A stretch of DNA of 64,000 nucleotides from Cryptomeria japonica (GCF_030272615.1 NC_081406.1:110247283-110311282); one strand, 5' to 3'; shown: positions 47,121-59,826, counted from the first letter of the stretch. Notes: generated by a model from the letters alone, not told the origin. Numbers and translations are program-made.

Positions 47121-49369
47121 ACATCGAAAAAAAATATTATCGGTGACAAAAGACAGACTTTAAATAATATATGAACAAAGCAACATCTTCACCTTGTTAT
47201 TATATTTATATTTAATTTAAAATGTATTTTTATTATATTATGTAATAATAAATAAAGGATAAATAATTGTATTTCCACAGTCCATGATAAATTGTAAAAT
47301 TGGTTTTTGGATTTGACTGCGTGAACAATTTCTTCATCAACATTTTGGATCATATTCTATGATCCATCATTAGAATGAAATGATTTTGAAATAGAATACG
47401 ATCAACAATGTCCAAAAATCATTTAATCTCTCTAAACAAGGGATGCCATGTCAATTGTGTGGTTATTAGTTTAGAGTTAAAAATAGAAAAGCATTTCAAA
47501 CAATGTTTTTTTATAGTCTAACTTACATGCGATAATTTGAAATATATTTGTTATTTGTAGATAATGTTGTAGATATTTGCATAAAAAAGTGACAAGGAAC
47601 AAATAAATATTTTAAAAGAGCTTAATAATGAGGGCCCAAAGATTTTAGGTGATCACGTATCCTATAATGTGTAATTTAAGTCATAACATATGACACTAAC
47701 GTGTGAGCATTGAATTTACTTAATAAAAAAAATTTACAATAACAAAAAATGGTAAAATAAAATTAAAAATAACTTAATAATTATTAATATTTTAAAAGTT
47801 AAAAATGATGTAATTTTTTAAAAATATGTAGTTAATTAATTACACATTATATTTATTATTTACACATTATAATTATAAGAAATTTAATTTTTTTAATTTT
47901 TTAAAAATTAAATAATTCTTTTTATTTTTTAATTAAAATAAAAAAATATTAAAAATATCAATACGTAATATGGAAGACTTAACTATGTATTATGATATAA
48001 TTATTAAAATCTACAACTCTAAGTTTGAAAAGTTTAAAATAAAAAATATCTAGGTTTTTAGTTTAAACAAAAGAAGTGTACTAAAATGTTAATGTGTAAT
48101 AAAATACATCCACCACTTCCTCTATGTATGTGAAGGAGAATTTTAAAGGGAAAATATGTACATCGAATTTAAATATGCTCAATTCCATCTAGAGGTCCCT
48201 AGTCCATCTCAACAATTGTGAATAATAAAAACATAAATAATAAACTTCTTACACATTTCCAAATGCCACGATATTAAGTATTAAAATATGTACTCTTGTT
48301 AAATCACGCAAAATAAAATAAAATAAAAATGTTGTTATTTGCGATCTTTTACTTTAGATTCAAAATTCTCATTTAATTTTGATCGCTATTGATATAATAA
48401 CCACAACTAATATTAGATAATTTTTTTATTATTCTGCTGGAGTTATAGATTTATTTGTAGAATGGCACGAGAAAACAACAGGTTGTAATTAATTACGTCG
48501 AGAGCCATATTACACTCAAATAATAGATTGAAGAATGTTTGTTAATAAAAACTTCTTGTCATTAAAATTGACACTCGTCCATATAATTACACCAAGAGGC
48601 ATAACTATTAGTCAATTTAATTTTTAAAATGTTTTTAATAAGATTGTCTTAAATATGAATTTAGAAACTTGTCATGATTGAAATAATAGGATATAATTGT
48701 TTTTCATTTTTAAAATAGCTTTTATTTTTCCATATGAATGTAGAAATTTGTCATAATATATAAAATTTAAGTTTTTTGACATTTTTTAGTAGTAAATTAG
48801 TAATTATTAACTGATTATAATTTAATATTAATATGTAATATATATGATTGTATAATGTTTAAAATAACTTAAATGAATTTAAATTAACTAAATAAATATT
48901 TTATTTAGTTTCGTTTAGTTTATTTTTTAGTTCAACTTATATTTAGTCCAATTAGCTTGCAATTTATAAAAATTGCAAGTTTTTCTTATTAACAAATTAA
49001 CTTATACATGAAAATTGAATTTTTTTTCTTATTAATTAACCAATTTATACTAAGTCGGATTAAGAAAGATAACTAAAATTAAATAAATCCGTAAGAGATT
49101 AAAAATTAAATTAAGTAACTTAAATTAAATTAAATAACCTAAATGAAATAACTAAAATTAAATTAAATTAAATTACATGTGTATTCATATAAAACGTCAA
49201 CTACACACTAGATAAGATTTTTTATATGAATTCAAAAACTTAGTCAATTTAATTTTTAATAATATTGTCTTAAATATGAATTTAGAAACTTGGCATAATA
49301 TGCTAAATTTAAGATTTTGACATTTATTATTAGTAAATTAGTAATTATTAACTATTTATAACTGGAAGT
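47121..49369. other. Very AT-rich stretch, no gene seen
   Basis: Long A/T runs. Two related segments, 48595-48800 and 49240-49360, share AGTCAATTTAATTTTTAA, TTGTCTTAAATATGAATTTA and AGTAAATTAGTAATTATTAAC, so a ~200-bp sequence is present twice about 645 bp apart. Confidence 0.5.
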
Positions 49370-49984
49370 GAATCTTGAGACTGCAGGTGACAAGACCCAG
49401 GAAGAAAATCACGTGGATATTGATCTCTGTATCAATAATGGCATGGATAGCTTCAAACAGGTTCTCCTCTAGATGCAAAAGGAAATTACTGGCATTAAAA
49501 CCAAGAAAGACCAGGAAGCAGGAAAAATTGAGACTTTAGAAGCTTTAGGCTCAGGTAAATTCATGTCCCTCCATGATTGTCTTAGCGAGCTTACCACAGC
49601 TATTAGTAATGCAGAGGAGATCATCAATGCTCATCAAAATAGCTTTCTTAGCCTGGAGAATAGAGCAGGGGCCATGAAAAAAGACTTGATGGAGTTGAGA
49701 ACATGCTCAAAAAGATTGGTGAGCAAAGTCATAAGATTCTTAAGGCCGCCTCGGCTAGTATGAAGGCTCTTATCAGTAGGCTTGAGAATGACCATGGGGA
49801 TAAGGCTTCGACGGGCATCATTGAAGTGAAGGAAGATGCCCTAGAGGATAAGGAGACTGGGCTTGGGAGAAGAATGCGGGCAAGCACTAGAAAGATGCAA
49901 AGCCATAGCAAGGAAATTGAGGAAATCAAGCGGGCAACTGATAATATGGAACAACTAGAGCTGGAAGCTGCTAAAATGCTTTAG
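49370..49984 (+). pseudogene. Broken coiled-coil gene fragment, possibly retroposed
   Basis: From about 49373 a plus-strand frame reads VNLETAGDKTQEENHVDID to FKQVLL, then hits TAG. It resumes MQKEITGIKTKKDQEAGK and continues to about 49685, where a one-base loss moves the frame to GVENMLKKIGEQSHKILK, ending with LEAAKML and TAG at 49984. Joined, it gives roughly 200 residues rich in E, K, Q and L with heptad-like spacing, i.e. a coiled coil. No family is identified. The beginning is abruptly truncated at AT-rich DNA. A T/G-rich tail without introns follows (49985-50200), ending TTCCCTTATTCAAAAATAAT. That pattern fits a retroposed 3' fragment or a LINE-associated ORF, but this is inference. 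Confidence 0.5.
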
Positions 49985-50473
49985 AACTTAGCCTAATTTT
50001 GGGCTCTTTCTATCGATCCTTTTGGTTTTTTACTAGCTATCTATAGTTTGCTGGTGTTTTTCTCGTCAACTATCTTTTTCTTTGGTGTTGTCTTTTGTGT
50101 TTTGTTGCGCTTTAATGTAAAGCTTTTGATCTTTTGGTTTTAATGGGTTTCAAGGGCCCATCAAAACCTATTTTCCCTTATTCAAAAATAATAATTCAAC
50201 TCAATCCAATTACAAATCCACATGCGGACCTAAAAAAATTGATAATATGCTTCACACATGTTGAATCAACCACCTCAAACTCAAAACCAATCACCAAAAT
50301 CATCCCAAAGATACTGCATAACATATTGTTGGCAATTGACACTCATCTGGTAAGGGCTAATGGCATCTTGGGTTGCCATTTATGACAACTCATTTGGCAA
50401 CTCATCTCTAGGTGTAAACATTCTTTATTGGGATTCATTGATTAATAATTTTGTTGTGATTGGGTTAACCAGT

Positions 50474-52122
50474 TGTGTAGGAGAAAAAGTGACACTAAGC
50501 AAACATGCCCTAATCTCACTTTCAACCACACACTTGTGGAATACGAAAGAGCCTAGAGGTATCACACAATTGGCTACTTCTTTTTGTGGAAGACAGAGCC
50601 ACGGGCTACCTATTAGGATTTCTATTCCTTTGTTGTAATTGAAAGATAAAATGATGCAAGTTCAATCCCTAACCCCAAAGTGCAAGTATGAACTAATAAC
50701 AAGATTGCAGAATTGATCTTAAACAATGGAAAGCTGTAAACACAAGGACAAGACAAGAATGTAAATGCGTACCCGGTGTTAAAATTTGAGTGAAAATGTT
50801 CGGGACGGGGGTGCGGGCGCCACTGTCCTGATTCTGCCCCTGAAACTGCTCCGAAAACTATTGTTTTTGCACTCTGGAAAAGCTATCAAAAATGTTGAAA
50901 ATGTTGTCTGTCAGGAGGACCAGGGCAACCAGCACCCCTGTCCCAGGGACCAGGGCGCCCAGCGCCCCACGCCCTTGTCGTGGTCTTTTGCTCTGAAATT
51001 TGATGTGGAGTGCTGGCTCGACCTACTGTTCCCAGATCTGCAACTTGCAGCGTCGTCCGAGTCCCGAAACCTGCACTTATATCTGAAAAGGTGTTTGGGC
51101 GGCTATATAGGGTTTTGCCTTAGTCAAACCCCCGCTTCGGTGATTTCCACCTCCATGAATAGCCAAGTTGTATTGTAAAATGTATTGTGTGTGCAGACCT
51201 AGTGTGTGTGCAAGGTCCTAAGATGCAAGTAAGCAAACTAGAGCAACCTAGAAAGTAAACCCTAATTGCTCATAAATGATAATGTAAATGCTCTAAATCA
51301 AGATGCAAAGTGATCTAAAGCATGAATAAAGGATATGTTGAAGCTTATGCAAAGACATGAAAACAACATGAAATCATACCCAACCCTCAAGGGAGGAGTA
51401 CAAGCCAATCTTCAGTTGGTAATCTCCTATTGTTCTTCAATGTCTTCCAAGCCCTAAATGGATGAATGAAATTGATAAATGCTTGATAGAAGGATGTTGA
51501 ATGTTGTTGAAGTCTTCAAAGATCTACTCTTTCACTGCATAGAAGGTCCCTGAAAGCCAAAAATTCGGATCCCTTCAAATGAAGAAAGAGAGCTCTTATG
51601 TAGGAAACCCTAGGTCATAATTTCGTCTTTTGGCTGACCTAGAGATTGAATCTCCTGCCAATTTCTTGGGGTTAAGCTTTATTTTATGATTGGATTGTGC
51701 TCCTAAAATTTCGGGAAAAATGTTCGGGACCATGTGCACTCCGGGCGCCACGGTCCTGACAACTTTTCACCAAATTTTCAGGGCCGTCGGATATGATGAT
51801 TTTAGAGAGAATCCCGAAGTTACAGGTGATTTTGAGATGTTTTGACCCCCGAAACCAAGCCCCCAAGTTCAAAATAGGACCTAATTAGGGTTTTTGATTA
51901 AATGATGTATTGGAGGAATAAAATGAAAAGGGCACACTTTAATGAAAGGGCCCAACTTTATGATGTAGGAGATGATAAAATAGGACCTTAGACCTAATTA
52001 ATTTAATTAATTAAGTGCTAAAGGGGAAATGCAATGCAAAATACAAAATGCGCCAAGGCGGGTGCTAAACTAGGTGTGAAATTGTACCACCCTAGCCAGT
52101 GCGTACAATTTACGATGCTACA
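50474..52122 (-). repeat. 3' LTR of family B
   Basis: 1649 bp, nearly identical to 57259-58932, from which it differs by scattered substitutions and a shorter GC-rich repeat. At 50920-50985 it carries two of the GACCAGGGCGCCCAGCGCCCC-like units, where the other LTR has three. Confidence 0.92.
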
Positions 52123-52137
52123 TTTAGCCCCCACTTT
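52123..52137 (-). promoter_or_regulatory. Polypurine tract of family B
   Basis: The minus strand reads AAAGTGGGGGCTAAA directly next to the 3' LTR. Confidence 0.75.
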
Positions 52138-53998
52138 AGCGGTCATATGAACACTACGTGCATATGCAAGCTAAAGTACAGAAAAGTAAACATTATTTGA
52201 AAAAGGATATATCCATAAGTCTGTCGAATGAAGCCCCCAACGGTATCTGCAGTACACAGTTAGGAACCGCACCCTACAAAACACACGTTAGATCACCAAA
52301 TCACCTAATGCTTACTAAGGAAGGTGATGAAAATTTGAGGGTAGCTATATGCCCCCCCCTGTTTCGGCTTGCTAATTTTAGTGAGTTGAAACAGGGTATC
52401 ATGTTTACCACTTCGAATTGTTAAAGAAAATTGATGACAAATGCTCACAAGAAGATTTGATATGAGATCAAAAACTAATGGAGAATCATTTGGTAAGAAA
52501 GAGGACTAAATCTCAATTCCAATACAACAAAGAGTGTGAGTATTTGAGAGTTCTCTAACACAAGATGAAGGATGTAAATGGTCCAAACAAAATGCAAAGA
52601 GAAGAAAAGAAAGGAAAAAAGCATGAATACACACATTGGTGATCCATGAGAATAGTGAGAGAGAAAACATGGACTTCTCGCCCCTAGATCTTGTCTAGGT
52701 GATCCATGGGAAAAGGGACATGGAAAACTAGCCCCTAGAGTCTGTCTAGGTGATCCATGTAAGGGAGGAGAGTGAGAAAGTCTAGCCTTATGCCGCTAGT
52801 TCCACTCAACCTTGTGCATGTGTGTGTAAGGGAGGTTAGAAGCACCTCATACGAGTCTATGCCCAGGTATGCTACAACCTGTATATGTATAGTACAAAAG
52901 CGTGACATCTCGCTCTAAGAGTCTGTGCTCTGGTTCCGAGAATAATCAGCTTGCATAAAAGAAAAAATGGAGACATCTCGCTCTAAGAGTCTGTGCTCTG
53001 GTTCCGAGAATAATCCATTGCTCAAAAAGTGTAATGTTTATGTCATAAGCAAAGTAGAACAAGGATACCTACCTTCATCATAAAAGAAGATACCCCAAAA
53101 ATGCAACAATGTCATAGATCCAAGCAAGAGGGTTTTGCACTCTTTAAGCAAGGATAAGATAGTTGAAAAGGGATATCTTGTAGTATGTGTAAAGGAGATC
53201 CTTAGAGGAGAAGAGATCTTTGTACAAAAGACACCTATCCCCGAGAGGAATTGTCTTAGACAAATATAACATTTTCTAGAATAAGACAAAGAAGAGAATA
53301 AGAATGCAATACCTTCTTTCGCGAGGTGAAAGTGATTCTTAATGAAGGATGACGCTCTTTTTAACCCAATTGGGAGAGTGAATTCATTATGGATGTATTT
53401 TACCAAGTGCAAAAGAGGTTGTAGTCAAGGACTTACACCTCTTGTAAGAGAGAATCCTTGAACAAACAACAACAAATGTGTACAAGGCATAACATCAAGT
53501 AATAAAGTCCACACCATCCACAAAATAGGAAAAAGTGGATCCTTAGATAAAAATAAGGAAAGATCATTGCCTCCCAAGGATGAAGGACTTACACAATCTT
53601 CTAGGGAGAGATTTAGACATAAGCAAAATGTACTACATACTCACATGAGTTCATGCAAGCAAGACATTAGTGTATGTAAAAATGCTTCCCACAAAAAGTG
53701 GGTAGGATAAGAAAGAGAATACACATCTTCTCCCATATCTAGGAAAAGAGGATTCTAAAGAAAAGATGATCAATATTTCCACACTATTACCCCAAAGGGA
53801 AATTTTAACCATAAAAAGAAGAGATGTATGAAATCACTCTTGTCCCCATAGGAACAAGAGATAACATAAAAATTAGGCTATTATGTTGCTTCAAAAATAT
53901 GATTGCACTTGAAATTGTACCATCATGAATGACAATGAGCCCCCAGTAAATGAGCTACCAATGTCACATAATGATGAGCATCATAACAGCCATTAATG
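52138..53998 (-). repeat. Non-coding 3' interior of family B with short repeats
   Basis: 52645-52770 has three copies of a ~50-bp unit with GGTGATCCATG and GCCCCTAGA-TCTGTCTAGG. 52904-53014 has two copies of ACATCTCGCTCTAAGAGTCT followed by GTGCTCTGGTTCCGAGAATA. The rest has only short ORFs. The polymerase and integrase genes expected here are absent. Confidence 0.7.
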
Positions 53999-56900
53999 TT
54001 ATTTAAAGACATGATAGATTGAATGAGGTATTTGAATATGACATGCTAAATGCTCAACTATAAGTGAGATCAAAAACATGTATAAAATGATAAAAATTGA
54101 AGACGAAAAGTCACAAGAAATCTTAGAAGAGGGATGAGTGTAATTTATTAGAGCCTTATCCCTAGAGGAAAGGACTTTATGATGAATAGGAGAAAAAGAT
54201 TCATAAGCGGATTTAGAAATTTGAGGGGAGTCATAAAGAGATTTGTTCATCGCCAAGATTTCCTTATGAGGGGAATGAGAGTTGATAGAAGTAGAAGATG
54301 ATTTAGTTGAAGTGAGATCATCATCACTACTAAATATAGCATTCACACTGAGAGATGGTCTTTTAGATGCTTTGGTGGGCTTGCAGGGATTATAGCCAAG
54401 TCCAAAGGCATAATTGTGAAGATTATTCTCTAGAGGAACCTTTATCCCTTGTTCGTGAGCGCCACAACCATTTCCATGATACCCATGCTTAGCAAAAATG
54501 CGAAAACCATGACCATAATGATCAGCCATTTCAGAAAGAGAAGGCGGTTTTTCATAAGACAAAGAATCAAACTCTTCAGAATTAGAAGTGTGAGGAGAAG
54601 AAGTTTGAGAAGCGGCCACAAAATTATTACTCATAGGTTCAGGTAAGACTGATTGATCTCTAGTTTCTTCCTTCTTTTTAACTTTAAGCTCTCTAGGAGG
54701 AACCCTATACTCACCTACGAAGGTGGGAGTGAAATCAAGAGATCCCCAATCGTCTTCTGTGAGAACCTTCTCAGGATCAAAAGCCTCTTCATGTGTAGAT
54801 TCAAGTTGAGAAGAATCTTCATCCAAAGAATTTTGATTATCAGAGGATGATGATTTGTCCATAGGTAAAGAGTCATCACTAGAAGAGGAAGATTTAGAAG
54901 AACTCCCTTTGGAAGTAGATGTTTGCAAACAAGCTTGAAAATTAGTATCACCTATCAAGGTATATGTCTTATTGTTATAAATGAATTTAACTTGTCTATG
55001 CAATGTAGAGGGGACAACTTGCATACCGTAAATCCAAGGTCTCCCTAATAACAAGTTGTATGTTAGATTTCTCGACATAACATGGATAGGAGTAGGCAAA
55101 GTAACAGGTCCCACTATGAGGGGTAAGGTGATAATACCTAATGAAGACTTAGCCACATTATCAAAGCCTCAAATGGGACGAGAGTCAGGCTCAATAAGGG
55201 ATGTATCCACATTCATCTTATGCAATAGATTAATGCTACACACATTAAGGCCAGAGCCATTATCTACCAGTGTTCGTCTTATAGCAGTGTCATTTATGAT
55301 AACCACAATCATCAAGGGATCATATTGATGTTGAATTTCACTAGTAGGCAACTCATCTTGAGTAAACACAATTTGAGCTTTAGGATTCATCATAGAGTTA
55401 ACCAAAGACACTATATTACTAGATGTATTAGGTGGAGGAACATTCAAATCTTTCAAGGCATCTTGTAAAATTTCATGATGAGCAGAAGAAGTTTGGATCA
55501 AATCCCAAAGGGATATCTTAGCAGGGGTAGCTTTAAGTTGTTCTATGAGATCATATTCCTTACCAAGAACTTGTGAAATACGTGGAGCTTGAGGAAGAAT
55601 AGGTTGGGAAGGAGGAAGTGAAGTTGGGATAACTGGAGGAGGATTAGGTTGCCTATTGTTTCTAGTATTATAAGTATGGGCAACCGCATGATAACTCTCT
55701 CTAGTCAATTGCTTAGCATACTCATAAGGGCTCTTAGAGGAATAACCTCCTTGCACAGTAATAACAGGTTTCTTAGGAGTGCAAAAAGAATCATTAGCAT
55801 AACCACCTTGAACCACTAAGATAGGCTTATTTAAAGGTTGAGAATTTTGAGAAGGACAAGCACCTTGGACAGTGAAGAGAGGTTTGTTAGGTGTTTCATT
55901 CACATGTATCAAATTTATTGAGGATGGTTTAGAGGAATGAACAAAAGTGTTGGAAGAATTATTGATAGTCTTCTCTTGCACTAAAATCCTATCACAGATT
56001 AGATCAATTTTAGGAGAGAGACAAGGGATAGGCATTGATGTTCTAGTAGGAAGAGTAATACTAGGAAAGGTCATATCATCCTCTATCATCAAAGGATCTA
56101 CATGGGGAATAAACTCTCTAGGAGAAGGATCAACATTACTCTCTAAAGTCTCACTTTTGAGAGGGAGATCTTTGAAAGAGATGTTAACCATCTTGCTTTG
56201 AACTAGGGTATCCTTATGAGTAGAACCAAGTTGAGGAGAGGGAGAATAATTGAGATTCAAGGAAGGTGAGAAACTATCAAGGGAGTTTTCAATCTTGATT
56301 TCATCCCCTTTGGCTAGGGTTCTCTCATGGGATAGAGAATAATCTACACCTTCTTCTAATGGTTCATCCCAAATAGTGAAGTTGTTGAAAGGAATGTTTG
56401 AAGTATTGTCAATTTCGGGAGAGGAGATAACATTGTTTATTAATTCCTCATCCTTAGGAGGGAGAGCATCAGTAGATGTGTTAAACTCATCCTCTTTCCT
56501 CAAAATATTTTCAATATGATCTTTATGGGAGAGAGAATTAAGGAAATTGCTTATTATTTCATCTTCCTTCTCTAAGGGATGCTTATGGGTAAGACAAACT
56601 TTAGGAGAAGGGTAAGCATTTATCATTAATTCATCATCTCTAGTGGGAATTTTGTTGGAAAAGGAAATGCCATCACTATGAAATGTAGGGATAATGTCAT
56701 CTTCTTGCACAAAAGGATCCTCATGAAGGGAGTGTTTTTTAGGAGCCACAAAGTCATCAAGGGCATCATCCAACAAAGCCTGATTATATCCATTAAAAGG
56801 TTTATCTTTTGATTCAAAAGGAGACATCTCCTCATAGAGGGGATTATTGAAAACAACCATGTTACTAGATTCAGTGGAAGAGTTGATAGGAATGTACCCT

Positions 56901-57112
56901 TGAGAGGAACCATTCGACTTATCTTTCTCATCACATCTAAATGGCATAGTAACAAGGTTTATGAGTTTTTGGTAAAATGAAAGTTTGGCATCTTTAGGGT
57001 TCAAAAACTCATCTAAAGCTTCATCTAATTCATCATCATCACAAATATGAACATCTTGCAAATAAAAATCTGACATTTTGAAATAAAAATTGCACACAAT
57101 GCAAAGAAACAA
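53999..57112 (-). pseudogene. Family B gag/protease-like polyprotein with in-frame stop
   Basis: Two ORFs in the same frame, 57112-55169 (647 aa) and 55156-53999 (385 aa), are separated by one TGA at 55169-55171, about 1040 codons in all. MSDFYLQ at 57076 is a likelier start than the upstream Met. The N-terminal half is acidic and low complexity (DDELDEALDEFLNPKD, later LLDDALDDFVAPKK). The middle has VQGG repeats (FTVQGA, LVVQGGYAND, ITVQGGYSSK). Next comes a retropepsin-like segment, TLVDNGSGLNVCSINLL, where DNG replaces the usual DSG or DTG, with NLLLGRPWIYGMQVVPSTLH after the stop. A G-patch-like stretch follows (GYHGNGCGAHEQGI, FGLGYNPCKP). TGA lies in a context where CGA would fit, consistent with methyl-CpG decay. 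The C-terminal ~40 residues look like run-on. Confidence 0.75.
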
Positions 57113-57114
57113 AA

Positions 57115-57170
57115 CACACTCTTTCTTTTCCTTCTTTTTTTTCTTTTTTTTTTTTTTTTTTTTTTTCTGA
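57115..57170 (-). repeat. Poly-T / poly-A tract upstream of family B ORF
   Basis: A T-rich run of about 45 bp on the plus strand. On the element strand it is an A-rich leader between PBS and start codon. Confidence 0.85.
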
Positions 57171-57239
57171 AAATGAAACTTAAATGAAACACGCTAAATC
57201 TAGATTTAGATCTAACAAATGTAAAGCAATAATAAGGTT

Positions 57240-57255
57240 CACATCGGGTTCACCA
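57240..57255 (-). promoter_or_regulatory. Primer-binding site, tRNA-Trp type
   Basis: The plus strand reads CACATCGGGTTCACCA. As I recall, plant tRNA-Trp ends CACGTCGGGTTCA plus CCA, so there is one mismatch. It lies three bases from the 5' LTR. Confidence 0.7.
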
Positions 57256-57258
57256 AAA

Positions 57259-58932
57259 TGTGTAGGAGAAAAAGTGACACTAAGCAAACATGCCCTAATC
57301 TCACTTTCAACCACACACTTGTGGAATACGAAAGAGCCTAGAGGTATCACACAATTGGCTATTTCTTTTTGTGGAAGAGAGAGCCACGGGCTACCTATTA
57401 GGATTTATATTCCTTTGTTGTACTTGAAAGATAAAATGATGCAAGTTCAATCCCTAACCCCAAAGTGCAAGTATGAACTAATAACAAGATTGCAGAATTT
57501 AACTTAAACAATGGAAAGTTGTAAACACAAGGACAAGACAAGAATGTAAATGCGTACCCGGTGTTAAAATCTGAGTGAAAATGTTCGGGACGGGGGCGTG
57601 GGTGCCACTGTCCTGATTCTGCCCCTGAAACTGCTCCGAAAACTGTTGTTTTTGCACTCTGGAAAAGCTATCAAAAATGCTGAAAATGATGTCTGTCAGG
57701 AGGACCAGGGTGCCCAGCGCCCCTGTCCTAGGGACCAGGGTGCCCAGCGCCCCTATCCTGGCAGGACCAGGGCACCCCACGCCCCTGTCCTTGTCTTTTG
57801 CTCTGAAATTTGATGTGGAGTGCTGGCTCGACCTGCTGTTCCCGGATCTGCAACTTGCAGCGTCGTCCGAGTCTCGAAACCTGCACTTATATCTGAAAAG
57901 GTGTTTGGGTGGCTATATAGGGTTTTGCCTTAGTCAAACCCCCGCTTCGGTGATTTCCACCTCCATGAATAGCCAAGTTGTATTGTAAAATGTATTGTGT
58001 GTGCAGACCTAGTGTGTGTGCAAGGTCCTAAGATGCAAGTAAGCAAACTAGAGCAACCTAGAAAGTAAACCCTAATTGCTCATAAATGATAATGTAAATG
58101 CTCTAAATCAAGATGCAAAGTGATCTAAAGCATGAATAAAGGATATGTTGAAGCTTATGCAAAGACATGAAAACAACATGAAATCATACCCAACCCTCAA
58201 GGGAGGAGTACAAGCCAATCTTCAGTTGGTAATCTCCTATTGTTCTTCAATGTCTTCCAAGCCCTAAATGGATGAATGAAATTGATAAATGCTTGATAGA
58301 AGGATGTTGAATGTTGTTGAAGTCTTCAAAGATCTTCTCTTTCACTGCATAGAAGGTCCCTGAAAGCCAAAAATTCGGATCCCTTCAAATGAAGAAAGAG
58401 AGCTCTTATGTAGGAAACCCTAGGTCGTAATTTCATCTTTTGGCTGACCTAGAGATTAAATCTCCCACCAATTTCTTGGGGTTAAGCTTTGTTTTATGAT
58501 TGGATTGTGCTCCTAAAATTTCAGGAAAAATGTCCGGGACCATGTGCACTCCGGGCGCCACGGTCCTGACAACTTTTCACCAAATTTTCAGGGCCGTCAG
58601 ATATGATGATTTTAGAGAGAATCCCGAAGTTACAGGTGATTTTGAGATGTTTTGACCCCCGAAACCAAGCCCCCAAGTTCAAAATAGGACCTAATTAGGG
58701 TTTTTGATTAAATGATGTATTGGAGGAATAAAATGAAAAGGGCACACTTTAATGAAAGGGCCCAACTTTATGATGTAGGAGATGATAAAATAGGACCTTA
58801 GACCTAATTAATTTAATTAATTAAGTGCTAAAGGGGAAATGCAATGCAAAATATAAAATGCGCCAAGGCGGGTGCTAAACTAGGTGTGAAATTGTACCAC
58901 CCTAGCCAGTGCGTACAATTTACGACGCTACA
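57259..58932 (-). repeat. 5' LTR of family B
   Basis: 1674 bp, adjacent to the PBS. At 57705-57790 it carries three GC-rich ~27-bp units around GACCAGGGTGCCCAGCGCCC, one more than in the 3' LTR. Confidence 0.92.
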
Positions 58933-59712
58933 CCAGTATTCACTTCACTCAATCAGTATTCACTTTGCTTTACACCCGGTTAAGTCTCGATCCCAGTAAC
59001 GTGTATTTGGAACCTGGTTATGGATAGGACCCGGTTAAGAGATCTTGTGGCCCCGATTATTTCTTTAATGGAATTTTTGGTAATGTGTGTAAGCTGACAT
59101 GATGAAAAGTTAGAAGGGTATTTAAGGAGATCTTTTTAATGATGGAATATATATATATGATTTTTGGAATGCGATTTTGATTGTGAATCTATCAGTGATT
59201 GATGATATGCATTTTGGTCAGAGAAAGGAAACTTTAGTGTGTAGTTTCCCATGTGTAGTCTCAACCGCTGGCAGAATAGAGCATCAAAAGAATGGTACTC
59301 AATGAGGGTTAACAAAATTTGAACCAGAACTTATCTAACATGGTTAGATGCATTCTACGAGTTCATCTTTACTTCTAATCACTTTGAAATATTGTGTAAG
59401 TCAGGGAGACTTCTTATTGAGCAGTGAGCTCTAGACAGTTGGCCTAATTGCATGTGCAATCCCCTTAATGTAATATTTGTATACCTTGATCAAGTATATA
59501 GATATTGTGGGTATCAACCCCACCATGGTTTTCCCCTTTGTAGGGTTTTCCATGTATAAATATTGGTGTTATGGTGTTGCCTCTTTATGTTTTATTTGTT
59601 TTATGCACTTTAACTTTATTTATTGTCAACTAGTTCCCAAGCAATAAGTTCAAAATTAACATTATCAATAGAACAATGATTCACCCCCCTAGTGTTCTTG
59701 GATTCCAACAAT

Positions 59713-59724
59713 TGGTATCAGAGC
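59713..59724 (+). promoter_or_regulatory. Primer-binding site, initiator tRNA-Met
   Basis: TGGTATCAGAGC, the standard Ty1-copia priming site, two bases after an LTR end in CA. Confidence 0.85.
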
Positions 59725-59826
59725 TAGTTCCTTGAAAGAAGTTTAACCACTTGAGGAAGATCCAAAATTTGGAATCAATGGAAATTGGTCTGCAACTCAA
59801 CAACTTCAACTTGCTCTTGAGGATCT

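Larger units (their letters stand above)
50474..58932 (-). mobile_element. Family B LTR retrotransposon, complete, with gag/protease-like ORF but no RT
   Basis: LTRs at 50474-52122 and 57259-58932 share TGTGTAGGAG starts and GCTACA ends. The duplication CCAGT flanks the element (50469-50473, 58933-58937). The PBS and polypurine tract place it on the minus strand, with 57259-58932 as 5' LTR. The interior (5.1 kb) has one long ORF, broken by a single stop, that ends in a retropepsin-like region and a G-patch-like segment. No reverse transcriptase, RNase H or integrase follows; 52123-53998 is non-coding repeats. G-patch after protease is reminiscent of Tat-lineage Ty3 elements. The element would depend on an autonomous partner. 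Confidence 0.9.
50327..59826 (+). mobile_element. Ty1-copia element, 5' part only, split by two insertions
   Basis: A candidate LTR starts TGTTGGCAATTGACACTCAT at 50327 and ends GGATTCCAACA at 59710. Two bases later comes TGGTATCAGAGC, the initiator tRNA-Met PBS. Family B (50474-58932) interrupts this LTR. Removing it and one CCAGT leaves an LTR of about 0.92 kb. Just beyond the PBS, at 59827, a family-A element is inserted. The copia coding region and 3' LTR must lie to the right of the window. The LTR start is an inference from sequence style, since the second LTR is not visible. Confidence 0.6.

Noticed and set aside
50786-51178. 130-codon plus-strand ORF, repeated at 57598-57988
   Set aside because: It lies inside the family B LTRs on the strand opposite to the element and is open because of the GC-rich repeat.
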